DNA from: Luscinia megarhynchos
Taxonomy: Eukaryota > Chordata > Aves > Passeriformes > Turdidae
Assembly: GCA_034336665.1 (NCBI GenBank)
Contig: JAPFBE010000032.1
Location: 2,480,001-2,544,000, forward strand
Direction: 5' to 3'
Length of the DNA stretch: 64,000 bases
Below, in pieces: positions 10,481 through 61,287 of this stretch. A model generated the notes under the pieces. The model was not told the origin of the DNA and made no database searches. It saw only the letters and a list, made by a program, of their open reading frames with translations. A program made the position numbers and the translations under genes. How positions within the stretch are numbered: position 1 is the stretch's first letter; the number at the start of each line of letters is the position of its first letter.

Positions 10481-11101
10481 TCAAATATGCATGACAAAGT
10501 AAGGAGATGTTCTATTTTCTAAGGAAAAAACAAAGAGCTGCAACCAATAAAAGAGTTGTGAATTTTCAACCTCTTTCAAAACTGATGCTTCAGCTCTCAT
10601 CACAATTCCTGCAACATAAGCTGAATCTGCTACCAGATTAAAGGGAACAGAAAAAAATTTTGAAAAGCTCTGACAACAGCAGCTAGTTCAACAATTTGGG
10701 GAGACCCGTCTACTGTGGACACATCTCATTTCCAAGTACCCCAGATGAGGGATCTCTCCATACCACCACTGATTTATGGGAGCGACCAGAACCATCTGTT
10801 AGTATTTTAAGGCTTTAAGTGGAATCTCACTTCTCTTTGGTTTTTCTGTCAATTGAAATAAAGGTGTTAAAAGCTTATGTTTTGGAGGATGTATGAAGAT
10901 TTTCCCGCAGAATTCAGCAAAGGCCATCTGAATAGCCTCAGATTCCTGAAATATCCAATCCAAATAAAAGGTGGTAAGAGGCATGAAAATAGTGGGAAAA
11001 TACACTCCTGCAAGAGAAGTGAGCCTCTGCCAGGCTTTAACAACCAGTTGTGCCATCATTTCATGTTGGATACTGATGGTTTTGGTCACTTGGTGTGGCA
11101 A
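10481..11101 (-). pseudogene. pol: ERV-2 RT connection and RNase H
   Basis: Frame 10799-11101 matches the connection domain (QHEMMAQLVVKAWQRL as in ERV-3 PQELMAQLIQKARMRL). RNase H follows to about 10430, where GFLAEGNRQAD carries its last aspartate. The middle is broken by stops. Confidence 0.75.
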
Positions 11102-12268
11102 AAAAATCTATTCAATGATAAGCAAAGGGTCTGGTGCATCGGAGTCCCACTGAAATATCAAAGCATGATGCTGTTTTCTGGGTGCAAGATTATTAAAAGG
11201 AAAGGCAGCTCAGGTGCCCATCGTGCAGCGTGCGGGTTTGCTAAAGCATCACAAACGCCCTGCAGCGCTTGTTTAGCCTGTGAATTGAGTTGTCTAGGTG
11301 ATAAAAGGTCTGAGTCTCCTTTTAGCAGTTCAACCAAAGGACTCAGCCCTGCATTTGAGATTCCTTATAAAGAGCACACCCAGATAATTGCTCCCAAAAG
11401 TTTCTGTGCATCATGTAAGGTGCAAATGTTAGTCTGAATTTGTAGATTTTGGGGAGAAATTGAGTGGACTCCAATGGCCATCCCAAATATCTCCACGGAG
11501 GGTATATTAGTACCTTTTCAGAAGCAATGCAAAGCCCTGCCTGACTCACAGCTTTGGTGACAAGGGCTAAGCTCTTCTTCAGGACCTTCTGTTGTTCAGC
11601 TGCTATAGGAATATCATCCATGTAATGATACAAAAGAACGTCATGCATTTGTTGCCGAACAGGACTGAGGACCTTAGGAACATATCACTGGCAAATAGAA
11701 GGAGAGTTCTTCATGCCCTGAGGTAAGACAGTGCAGTGATATCGCTGCAAGGGCACCTGCATATTTATGCTAGGAACTGAAAAAGCAAATTTTGGAGCAT
11801 CATCAGGATGCAAAGTAATGTTGAAAAAAACAATCTTTTAAATCAATGACTGTCAAATGCCAATTTCGAGGCAACATGGTAGGAGAGGGGAGCCCAGGCT
11901 TCAGGACTCCCATTTTCTCCATTACTGATTTAATTTTGAGGAGGTCTTGGAGCAAACTCCACTTGCCTGTTTGTTTTTTTAATAACAAACACAGGAGAAT
12001 TCCAAGGGCTGGTAGAAGGGACTATATGGCATTTCTGGAGTTGTTGTTGAATCAATTCTGTTAATGCGTGCAGTTTTTGCAATGATAGGGGCCACTGGTT
12101 CACCCATACTGGCTCAGAAGTTTTCCAAGTCAGTTTGAAGGTTTCACATGTTCCAGTGACCCCAAGGCAAAATTTGACTGCATAAAAATTTCCCACTGAA
12201 ATAATGCATCCCTCCCCCACAAAACCAGGGGGATAGGCAACACAAAATGTTTGACTGTAGTAATCCAA
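11102..12268 (-). pseudogene. pol: ERV-2 reverse transcriptase, YMDD present
   Basis: Minus frames give, in order: [17 protein letters not shown] and a [14 protein letters not shown] fingers segment (11930-12268); a [16 protein letters not shown] segment holding the first catalytic aspartate (11803-11988); and HYMDDIPIA, with the YMDD box, in 11343-11648. At least three frame changes or stops separate them. The class II RT layout is clear. Confidence 0.87.
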
Positions 12269-12595
12269 CCCTCAGGTCCTGCAATTTGTACCAAGTGTTG
12301 GCTTTGCAGGCTTTGATTATTCCTCCCCCCATGCCTGAGAGCATCTGAGGCACAGTCATTAATGGCCAATCAATGGGCCATTGGCTTTTATAGATAACAG
12401 TTACATCTGCACCAGTGTCAATGAGGCCTGTTAAGATTATGTCCCTGCTTTTCAGAGTTACTTTGCATTGGCATGTGGGACCCTGAGTTGTGATATGTTG
12501 TGTCCAAAGAATTTGTGGAACCCCTGTTGAACCAAACCTGCCTCCCCTCTTTTCAGCTATCGAGGGAGCAGAAAGGGATGCTGCCGGGAAAGGTA
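12269..12595 (-). pseudogene. pro: ERV-2 protease, DTG active site
   Basis: Minus frame with LTGLIDTGADVTVI (aspartic protease DTG box) and MLSGMGGG (flap/GMGG region). It continues in the same 161-codon frame as the end of the dUTPase, as in betaretroviral pro genes. The frame stays open into the region where RT should begin, then stops at 12144. Confidence 0.85.
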
Positions 12596-12880
12596 CGAGT
12601 TGGACTATTTTGGCCCCGGACGGGAACACACAGGGCGGCTGGGGGGTTCAAGACATGATCTTTATCTAACCAACCGAGCCAGAGTCTATTACTCCTGGCA
12701 GCACAAACAATTCTGTTATCGAGGTAGATGATCTACCTATGAGCAAGGCGTGGTAACTGGGTGCCAAGGGTCTATAGATGCCTGTAGGGAGACAAAGAAC
12801 TGTGCTGTTAGACAACATTACTGTGTTGTTGGTTGATATGTCCAGTCCTGCGCTGCCTGGGGTCGTTGCGGGTCCGGCGG
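12596..12880 (-). pseudogene. ERV-2 dUTPase domain
   Basis: The minus strand shows dUTPase motifs in order: GSAGLDI, LPTGIYRPLAP, GRSSTSI, GVIDSG and PSGAKIVQLVPFP. Two stops lie between motif 3 and motif 5. A dUTPase placed just before protease is a betaretrovirus trait. Confidence 0.82.
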
Positions 12881-14012
12881 GTGGGGGCAGGGCTGTTTGA
12901 AAGCTGAAGGTTGCTCCTGGTTACTGCATTGGCTGTGGGATTTGTGTCTGCAGGCGTCTCAGCTTCGCGCTCCAAAAGAAGTTTTCCTGCTGCAAAGGCT
13001 GGCCATGATTCTCTCTAGGGCCTCTCTCGGTAAAGTGGCTTGGCCATTAGGATCGGTATGCATCCCCTCCCCTGCTAGGTGGTCAATAGTTAAGGCAGCC
13101 AGGGCTTGGTTAGCATGTCCTGCAAATGTTACAAGTTAATTTTCCCATCTTTTTTCCATCGCGCCATGAATATTGCGTAGTGTCAGTGTAAGCAAAAGAT
13201 TTGTCAGAGACTTAATGTCATGAGGAGTCATGAGGTGGGTAGTAAAAGTTGCTCTTGATAAATTACTGAAGTAAGGAGACCCCAGACCATATTCTGCCGC
13301 GGTATGGCGCAGTTCCTTAATCTCTGCACCAAAGGCTCCCATTGTGGGTTTCCCCGCCTCGGGCCGAGTCGCACAGGGGCCACAAGGATTTCTGCCGCAG
13401 TCTCAAAGTCTCTGTTCTTAAGGGCTTTCCTTTTTATCCGTAACCAATTATTATGCATATCCGTAGGGAATAAGTCCAGATCTTTTTTGGGGCCAGGGTC
13501 GAAAGGGTCAGGCTCCCCTTCACTGCTGGTCAGTGTCCACCGTGTAAGCAGTAGGTGTTCGGCGGCTCTGGGGTCTCTGGTGATCTAGCAGTGGGACTGT
13601 AGGTGGTGAGCGGGCTCTAACCCTGGAACTCATTGTGGAGGGCGTGCGGACCAGGGATGGGGAGCACGACCGGGGCAGGTCTCGGTCCACCACAGTTGTT
13701 ATGGCTTCCTCAGAGGTAGCTTCACAGGCAACCTCACTCCCTGCTTTTTAATCGTGTCCATGATGGCCCTCCATGCAGAAAGCATTTTTAACTCTGGCTC
13801 ATGGCCAAGGAGAGTGGCCAGGTCGTGGATCCAAATGCTGACCTTGTCCCAGTAGCAGAGGGTGAAGATGGAAGAGGGGGTGGTATCGGAAAACATGCAT
13901 GACACCCATCATAGAAGTGACGTAAGGTCGTGCTTCGGGATGGGGGAACCATGCCTGCCTAAAACAGCATGGTTTTATAGACATCTCTCTCATCGGACAT
14001 GTTCTGTCCCAT
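12881..14012 (-). pseudogene. gag: ERV-2 gag (matrix and capsid; nucleocapsid not found)
   Basis: An ATG at 14012 (minus) opens MGQNMSDERDVYKTML, with the glycine-2 needed for myristoylation, but stops within 20 codons. Frame 13699-13905 carries matrix-like helices (WDKVSIWIHDLATLLG). Capsid N-terminal sequence lies in two shifted frames (13228-13458 and 13136-13342), and a capsid helix (NQALAALTIDHLAGEGM) lies near 13060-13110. Neither a major homology region nor a CCHC knuckle was found before the dUTPase begins, so the end of gag seems deleted. Confidence 0.75.
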
Positions 14013-14160
14013 AGTTCAGTTCCCCTGGCTCACCTGTCACATCGCTGCAGATAGATGATTGTGGGCTCAGATGTGGTTTTTTCACTGACACTTCTTAGTT
14101 CCAGGGGCTCGTTGATTGCCGCCAGTTAGGCCAGTTCTTCTCCTCACACAGGAGCATCAA
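14013..14160 (-). other. ERV-2 leader between 5' LTR and gag
   Basis: About 150 bp. No primer-binding site starting with TGG directly abuts the LTR. A TGGCGGCAATCAACGAG stretch about 35 nt inside is the best candidate. Confidence 0.5.
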
Positions 14161-14464
14161 TTATCAATGACTGAGAGAGAGACAGGGACTACTGAATTAA
14201 GATCAGAATTCAAATTTTACTGTGTGCTACATATGCTTATATACCATTTACAGGAAGACTAGTAATTTTTACTACAATCATTTAGTTAAACATCACCCGT
14301 ACAAACTTTACATTTCTACTTAGTAAAATCTTCTTACCTGTTGGCCAGACTTGATCCAATCTTCTTGTAATCTTCAGAGCTCTGTTTGCTCTTGCCAAGG
14401 CATCTTGGTTATGACGCTGCATATGCTGATTAAATCTATAGCACTATCAGTCTGAGTTACCATA
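14161..14464 (-). mobile_element. ERV-2 5' LTR
   Basis: 304 bp, the same ends as the 3' copy (TATGG...TTGATAA on the minus strand), about 5-6% different from it by eye count. GGGGGG follows at 14465. Confidence 0.9.
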
Positions 14465-14833
14465 GGGGGGTGACTTGAGATGGATACTCTACTGGAGGTC
14501 AAGACTTGTACAGTTTTTACTAAACTTAGAGCAGAACTTGCCCTGCAGTGTTTGGGCATGATTATTGCCTTAGCTGGAATTACTTTGTGCTTGACTTCTC
14601 ACATCTGAGCCCTTCATGATAGCAGGAAGGGGCAACCTGCCTTTGCATTTCAAAGCCCTTAAAATATAATTTGTAATTAAATGTACTTCCTCTTTTTATG
14701 CTTGATAACTTTTAATAAAACAAGAAATTTCTTGACTCCTTAGATCTTTGAGAAGAGTAAAATGAGATAAAATGGTGTGAAACTTGTGAAGATATATGAG
14801 ATATCATTTCCTTTATTCTTCTGACTCACTTAG
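14465..14833 (+). other. Intron between ERV-2 and TNPO1 window exon 1
   Basis: Begins with the GGGGG duplication. AT-rich intronic DNA with a pyrimidine-rich acceptor region; no repeat recognised. Confidence 0.5.
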
Positions 14834-55199
<40,366 letters not shown>

Positions 55200-55234
55200 C
55201 CTTATGCACTGTGGCTGCAGTCCCATACTTAGAG

Positions 55235-55640
55235 GTAAGCATGTGAATCTTCCTTTCTAAACAGAGCTATATAACAAGTCTTCCTCCCTGTTTACATTAT
55301 ATGAAACATAATTAATTCACTAGACTAAATTTTTTCAGATATGTTGGAGCAGCTACCTTTCCATACACACAGTAGTTTATCAAGATAAAGTTGGAAATGT
55401 AGGTGTAACAAAGTGCCTGTTTAGGTTTAATAAGAAAAGATATTATTATAATTCTCAAGCCATCATGCTAAAGTAACAGGCTCCCTTATGAATTAGTAGA
55501 TGACTGACGTGGTCTACGGCAGGGATATTTCCCTAGGGTAAGAAAGCAAGTTTGTTAAGACACTTTAGCAATGAGAAGTTAAATACATTCATAACCACAT
55601 ACCATATTATCTTGACATTGAATAAAGAATATTATGTTAA
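55235..55640 (+). other. Region after the TNPO1 3'-UTR donor
   Basis: Contains a candidate splice acceptor (CTAAATTTTTTCAG, AG at 55337-55338) that could end a ~100-bp 3'-UTR intron, with a possible terminal exon beginning at 55339. No poly(A) signal followed by a clear end was fixed. Confidence 0.4.
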
Positions 55641-55898
55641 TCATAGAACAATAGAATATCCTGAGTTGGAAGGGACCCATCGAGATGATCAAGTCCAACT
55701 CCTGGCCCTGCACAGAACACCCCAAGAATCGCACCATGTGCCTGAGAGCATTGTCCAAACACTTCTTGAACTATGGCAGGCTTGGTGCTGTCACCACTTC
55801 CCTGGAGAGCCCAACCACCGTCTGGGTGAAGAACCTTTTCTAAATATCCAACTTAAACCTCCTGTGGCATAGATTTATGCCATTCCCTTGGGTCCTGT
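55641..55898 (-). mobile_element. CR1 LINE 3' end, cut by ERV-3
   Basis: TCATAGAACAATAGAATATC start, GAGTTGGAAGGGACCCATCG, then the usual antisense CR1 3' UTR up to CCCTTGGGTCCTGT, where the ERV-3 3' LTR begins. The remainder of this CR1 should lie beyond the right edge of the window. Confidence 0.88.
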
Positions 55899-56234
55899 TG
55901 CAGCGACTTCCTGGGACCTCCTCCTGGATAGCTCAGTACTAGGAAGAAGCCCAGAGTCCTGCAGGAACAAGAAGAAAGACCAAAAGAGGCTCCTTCCCCC
56001 AAAGGGGTTCCAAACTTTTTTCCAGAAGGCTTCCAAGGAGAAAAGAAATTGCACCGGCTGTCCAGGGTTTTTCAGACCCCCTGCCGGGGCGGAGGGAACC
56101 CAGACCTCAGCCAATCAGCTTAGGGCAGAAGGGAAGGGGGAGGGGAAAGGACCAAACCATGAGATAGGCTACAGAAGAGTTCAGGGAGAAACCATTCTTC
56201 ACTGCTACATAAACTACATAAGTGAAATACAACA
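55899..56234 (-). mobile_element. ERV-3 3' LTR
   Basis: 336 bp from TGTTGTATTTCACTTATG (56234) to AGTCGCTGCA (55899) on the minus strand, with TG...CA ends. Contains CTGATTGGCTG (inverted CCAAT-type) upstream of a GC-rich promoter region; no clear TATA box. Confidence 0.9.
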
Positions 56235-56252
56235 TCTTCCCATTTTTTTGTT
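56235..56252 (-). promoter_or_regulatory. ERV-3 polypurine tract
   Basis: The minus strand reads AAACAAAAAAATGGGAAGA directly upstream of the LTR start. Confidence 0.8.
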
Positions 56253-56284
56253 TAACAAAGCTAAAGGAAAGGCATTGGGTTCAT

Positions 56285-57658
56285 TTTGATTCAGAATATG
56301 AATTTGCCCACCACTTACAGTTTGCAGGAAAATTAGACTGTTTTTGGTTTGTCAACTCTATGTAGTTGACTAATGAGGTAGAAGGGATGAGACCATTAAT
56401 AGCTTTGAAAATCAAGCAACGAAGGGTCCCAAACGCCATTATCATAATGAAAAGAACTACAAAAAAATAACAAAATTGTTTTAACTATGGAAGTTCACCA
56501 CCCTGTGAATCCCCATCCTTTGAACAGTTCCTTGAACCAATCCTCGGATTCTTGCTTCACTTGTCCAATCAAGCTGTTCATGCTTTGGAGGGCAGCATAG
56601 ATGTTATGAGCTTTCGAGGTGAGGTTTATGCAGCAAAGTCCTTCAAATTCGTGGCACTTGTGTCCATGCAGTAGCAGGAGGAAGTCTATGGCAGCACGAT
56701 TTTGGAGTGTGGCCTGCCTGGTAATTTCCTCGTTTTCTAGGAGGGAACTGATGGCGGTGGATGTTAAATTTGCCTGTTTGACTACCCAGCACTCTAGGTG
56801 GCCCAATTCACCCAGAGCTTTGGCTGCTGCGACCCATGGAAGGAAAAGGGACACAGCAATTATTTTTGACATGGCCAAATGAAAAATTTCAGAATTACAG
56901 CTTGGGTCCAAATTGTCAGCACTTCTCTTTTGGATTTTATTGGCTGATTTGTTTTTGTGAGTCCATTCCACAATTAAGGTTTGGTTGAGTGCCAACAGGG
57001 ACAACCGCCCAAAGGTACATGGCCCTCCTAATAGCCGAGAAGGGATACCTGCCCATGCCCGATCTCCACATATCACAAACAATCCCTTAGGGAGGCTCTT
57101 GGGACTTGAAAGAGATGGATTGTCTGCTGCAACATGGTTTAGGATATTACATCACCTTTTAGCAGTGAATTCCCCACGATATTGCCATATATTGTGGAAC
57201 TCTTTGGTGCTAGAAGGTTTTGGGATGATAGTAAAATGAATGCAGTACGGTGCAGGGGAGGAACCCAATAGCTCTAATTCTTGGGGTTCCTGGGCTGCTT
57301 TGGGCAAGTTTGGCAGCCACTCCTCTATGGGGTTTTTAATAATTACAGGTTGCTGCTGATTTTTGTGTGGTTGGATGCTGTGTAACTCAATAACTTCGTG
57401 GGACATATATGTGCTAAAGCTGGCTGGATATTCTTCAGCTTTCAATGGGATTCCTACCAGGCAGGTGGACATAGGATGTTTTGCTGCTGCAGTGGACAGA
57501 CATATGTTTTCCTGTTGAAGCATTTGTGCCAGGGTCACCCAGACGTTTTCACGTGGCTGAGGGACGATCCACACAGCTGCCAAACTGTTCAGCGTTAATA
57601 AGATGACAAGTTTGATGGGGCTTATCACGGGGTTGAGTGGGAGGTAGGTTTTCTCCAA
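56285..57658 (-). pseudogene. env: ERV-3 env (SU and TM), broken
   Basis: Starts with Met at 57658, followed by a signal-like hydrophobic stretch (IKLVILLTLNSLAAVW), then SU sequence to a TGA at 57152-57154. The same frame is open again to 56495 and holds the end of SU, a basic cleavage-type site (KIQKR before SADNLD), a hydrophobic fusion region, LQNRAAIDFLLL and C-HEFEGL-CC (CX6CC). A TGA follows WGFTGW at 56495-56497. The membrane anchor and tail continue in a shifted frame to about 56285. At least two nonsense changes and one frame change, so no full envelope can be made. Receptor use cannot be inferred. Confidence 0.88.
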
Positions 57659-57720
57659 AAGGGAAAAACAAACATTTTTAATGCATGTTAAAAGTCTCTG
57701 TTTCTGCCGGAAGTAGTCCT

Positions 57721-58573
57721 TTATGAAGATTTTTTCTCTTCCTTCTGGCGGCGTCTTCTTTTCGAAGCAATGGCTGCTTGCTTCTCATCTCCTTTTACTG
57801 GAGCTGGATTTTTGGGAACAAAAGGTTTGACCCACTTCTGGGGAATCCACCGAGGGCCTGAGGGGGTGGCTATGCGTGCATAGCCACGGCCCCAGGTAAC
57901 CAGTTCATAGGGACCTTTGGTTTCCCATGTTTCTGGGTCCCTAATCAAGACTGGTGGACATTGGGACAATTTGAACTGATTACCACTGTTAAAGTGACAT
58001 ACCACAGGTGGACTCATGTATTCGAATGAACAATTCAGAAAATTGATAGTAAACGGCTTTACAGAGCTTCTGCTGTGGAGACATCCACACAGTTGAACTT
58101 CTCTGTCTTCCCAGGACTTGCTTGAGTGTCTAGCGGGCAAGCTCAATCACAGCTTGGCCTGTGGGAAAGTGGGGGATGCCAGTTTTATGTTCCACTCCCC
58201 ACTGCTGGACAAATTCCAGGAACTCCTTCAACATGTATACTGGGCCATTATCAGTTTTGATTTCCCCAGGGATCCCCAGAAATGAAAAGGCTTGCACTAG
58301 GTGTTGTTTGGCATGCACAGCCCTTTCTCCTGCATGGGCAGAGGCATAAACTGCACTTGAATATGTGTCAATGCCTACATGAACATATTTGAGGCGACTG
58401 AAACTGGGAATGTGTGCGATGTCTATCTGCCACACTTCACAGCTGCCAAGGCCCTGGAGGTTAACCCCCATACCTAGCGATGGCATGGCCTGGAGCTGGC
58501 AGCTGGGACAGGTGGCCACAATGGCTGGAGCCTGATTACATGTTAGCTGGAACTGACGGATCAGACCTGGCAC
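57721..58573 (-). pseudogene. pol: ERV-3 integrase
   Basis: Core frame 58130-58573 holds CPSC (end of the zinc-binding HHCC), D in WQIDIAHI, D in IKTDNGPVY and E in AVIELA, so the D,D,E triad is complete. The frame then shifts into 57721-58146, which carries the C-terminal SH3-like domain (VLIRDPETW, ELVTWGRGYARI, WIPQKWVKPF) and ends in a basic tail (SKRRRRQKEEKKSS). A single indel separates the domains. The histidine pair is upstream in a frame broken from RNase H. Confidence 0.9.
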
Positions 58574-59030
58574 ATTCTGGTGGTATTGCTGGTGGCTCAG
58601 CTTTGCCTGTTGGAAGATGTCAGGGAGGCATGCTTTCTCAGCTGGGGCTGCAAGGGAGTCTGCCTTACATTCCCTTATGTGATTTCGCCTGGCAAATCGG
58701 TGTGTGACCTTACATGCATCACATAGAAAGGATGCTCTTGATGTGAAACTAAATAAATTAGTTTGGAGACCAACCTGAAAAGATGCTCATTCTCGATGTC
58801 TTTGAGAACTCCTTGCTCTGCTCTGGACACTACCCCTGCTACATAGGCTGAGTCGGTTACCAAATTAATTGGCTCCGAGAACTTCTCAAATGCTCTCACT
58901 ACTGCAGCTAGTTTAGCTACCTGGGGCGACCCCTCCACAAGCTCAGCATCAGCTTCCCAGTGCTGAGTCTGGGGATTTCTCCAAGTCATCACCTACTTGT
59001 GTGATGCCCCAGATGCGCCCGGGAACACTG
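58574..59030 (-). pseudogene. pol: ERV-3 RNase H with two altered active-site residues
   Basis: Same frame as RT but separated by an in-frame TAG (58993-58995). VTDSAYVAG keeps its aspartate and HVRSHTDLPG is recognisable. The first aspartate position reads VFPGASGASHK (Gly where Asp is expected) and the glutamate position reads QVAKLAAVV (Lys where Glu is expected). Stop at 58675, then decayed sequence joining integrase. Confidence 0.83.
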
Positions 59031-60434
59031 TGAGAGCTTTGAGTGTCCTCCAGCTCCTCTTCTCACAATGAATGATGTGGAATTCCTCATGAAACAAATT
59101 GTGAGATGGAGTGTGGACTGATATTTGTCCGCTGTAGCTGTCCAGAGATAGTTGGAGGCTGGCATTGCTCTGGAGCAAGTGCTCAAACATCTCTTTGGTC
59201 AGCCTTTCAGGAGAATTCCTCCCCTCCTCAGAAAGTTTGACCGAGAGGTGAATACATGCAAAGTCACAACCAGCCAGCTCACGCAGTCTCATCCTTGCCT
59301 TCTGAATCAGCTGAGCCATCAGCTCTTGTGGCTGAGTGATGGTCTTGGATCTTTGGTGGGAGAGGAAGACCCACTCTATGCTTAAGAGTGAATCTCTCTG
59401 CCCCTCGATCCACTGGAATTTCAAACCATGCAAGTGTGGCAGCTTTCCCAAAACAATGAATTTGAAAGGCAGCTCAGGCTGATAACGGTGAGCCTGCCTC
59501 TCGGCCAAAGCCTTCTGTTCCTCTTCGATTGCAGTTTTTGCCTCTGGGGTCAGTTCCCTGGGAGAAACCAGCTCTCTCTCCCCCCTCAATAAATTCAAGA
59601 GGCGGTCTAGGTCCTCATTGGTGAGGCCTAGCCAGGGCCTGACCCAATTCAAAGATGCACACAAAGAATGCAGATCTGCTAGGGTTTTGGGATTACAGTC
59701 AATTTTCAATTTCTGTAGGACTATGATCCGTGCAGTAATTTCTAAGACCAAATATATCCAAGGTGGCATCTTTTGAACTTTGTCTTCCTGTAATTGAAAT
59801 CTAGCAGAGGTTAAAACTTTAATCACTAGGTCAAGTGTGTCTTGGAGTATAGAGTCATCGCGGGCACACACAAGCACATCATCCATGTAGTGTAAGATGA
59901 TGGCATCCCTTCTTTGTGCGCGCACAGGAGACAGCAATGAGGCTACATACCACTGGCAGATGGAAGGACTGCACTTCATGCCTTGTGGAAATACTTTCCA
60001 GTGGTAGCACTTCATTGGGGCTTCTCGATTAATCACAGGAACTGAGAAGGCAAACCTTGGGGCATCCTCAGAGTGTAGGGGAATTTGGAAAAAACAATCT
60101 TTGATGTCTAATACTGCTAATTGCCAATTTCGGGGAAGCATCGTTGGGGAAAGCATCCCAGGTTGGAGAGACCCCATGTCCTGAATTACTTTCTTTATTT
60201 CTCAGAGGTCGTGTAGCAATCTCCTCTTGTCCTTCCCTGGTTTCTTTATTACAAAGACCAGGGAATTCCAAGGGCTTGTTGTCTCTTCTATGTGGTTTTC
60301 TGCCAATTGCTCCTCCACAAGCTCCTCGAGCTCCTTAAGCTTCTCTTTACTCAATGGCCACTGTGCTACCCATTTAGGGGTGTCATCCAGCCACGTTAAT
60401 TTTTGGGTAAGGTGCCCCACAGTGGCCGCTTCTA
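58993..60434 (-). pseudogene. pol: ERV-3 reverse transcriptase, nearly open
   Basis: A single frame from the protease overlap to 58993 is broken only by one TGA at 60202-60204. It carries the fingers (TTSPWNSLVFVIKKPG), the first catalytic Asp in LAVLDIKDCFF, the YMDD box (HYMDDVLV), thumb and connection. It is in the -1 frame relative to protease and meets it at GGAATTTTTAG, a possible but non-canonical slip site. The protein family is class II (betaretrovirus-like). Confidence 0.93.
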
Positions 60435-60809
60435 AAAATTCCGGGAAGTCTTAGGGATAATCATTCTGATTCCCCACTGGGACATGGTGTCTCTCTCCCA
60501 TAGGGGGCACTTATAATCTGTAACATACAGATGGACACTAGCCAATCTTCCACCTGGCCCCTCAATTTGCATGATGCTTTTCGATATCTTTGCTGATTTG
60601 ATCCCTCCTACACCTTGGATTTTGCCAGCCACGGGTTTCAATTCCCAATGTGACTGCCACATTCTCTCGGGTATGATCGTCACATCTGCCCCAGTATCAA
60701 GAACCCCTTCCATGTGGAGATGATCTGATCCATGGGTTAAGTTGCATGCCAGAGAGGATTTTTTCCTCACCCACTGTTTCCACCCAGTAGACTTCAGGTG
60801 ATTTTCCAT
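60432..60809 (-). CDS. pro: ERV-3 protease, open frame
   Basis: Uninterrupted frame with the aspartic protease box LDTGADVTII, GVGGI (flap-proximal) and the conserved C-terminal WERDTMSQWG. It ends in TAG at the overlap with RT. It overlaps the upstream frame by ~110 bp; expression would require a frameshift from gag, for which I see no clear signal. Confidence 0.82.
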   Translation of the reverse strand: MENHLKSTGWKQWVRKKSSLACNLTHGSDHLHMEGVLDTGADVTIIPERMWQSHWELKPVAGKIQGVGGIKSAKISKSIMQIEGPGGRLASVHLYVTDYKCPLWERDTMSQWGIRMIIPKTSRNF

Positions 60810-61137
60810 CTACTCTGACCTCTGCTGGAATGGGGATGGCTTGGGCGAGGATTTGCCGCTCGCCCAGGTAGAATGGTTGTTGAAGGCAGCGCGCCAAGAG
60901 AATGAGGCAGGTTATTTTTCCCTTGATGGTCATGGGAGCCATTTCAATCTTTAAGGGTGTGTGTGCTGTGTCCCCAGTAGCAAAATACTCACTGTCCAGT
61001 TCCATGTGGTATATCATCACGTCCAATGAGTTCTTTGGCAGGTCCACTGCAATGACTGTCCAGTCAGTAGACCTAAAATTAAAACCTTTGTAAATCATGA
61101 GCCTAAAACTGCCACACGGCTGCCAAACCTTGTCCAT
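60697..61137 (-). pseudogene. ERV-3 segment between gag and protease, dUTPase-like
   Basis: 146-codon frame in the position where betaretroviruses keep dUTPase. YLGERQILAQAIPIP resembles the last dUTPase strand (GxRIAQLxxxP type), but GSAGLD and the substrate motifs are not visible. It may be a degenerate dUTPase or an unrelated pro N-terminal domain; in ERV-2 the same place holds a clear dUTPase. Confidence 0.5.
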
Positions 61138-61287
61138 TGAACATTTAACTTTTTTTTTCCTGCATCCCCACAGCCTGTATCCCTTCCTCCCCCTTTTTCA
61201 TTAAGAGAGAGGCTTTAGCTAGTGTGGAGCCAGCTGTATTTATATTTTTCGGCATGATTGTGTTAATGGCGGGCACGTGCTCTAGAC

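Larger units (their letters stand above)
7799..14464 (-). mobile_element. ERV-2: structurally complete, coding-defective provirus
   Basis: Two direct 304-bp LTRs (14161-14464 and 7799-8102) bracket a minus-strand gag-dUTPase-protease-RT-RNase H-integrase-env series. GGGGG lies immediately outside both ends (7794-7798 and 14465-14469), consistent with a 5-bp target duplication. The LTRs differ at about 17 of 304 positions by eye with no length change, so the insertion is not recent. Protease, dUTPase and RT are betaretrovirus-like (class II), while env TM has the CX6CC and immunosuppressive-type motif of gamma/alpha-type envelopes. All ORFs are broken by stops or frameshifts and nucleocapsid appears deleted. 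It is antisense to TNPO1, about 370 bp upstream of exon 1 of this window. Confidence 0.9.

Noticed and set aside
1..14833. Missing N-terminal TNPO1 exons
   Set aside because: The unique stretches (6186-6889, 7441-7793, 14465-14833) were read in all frames and no matching exon was seen.
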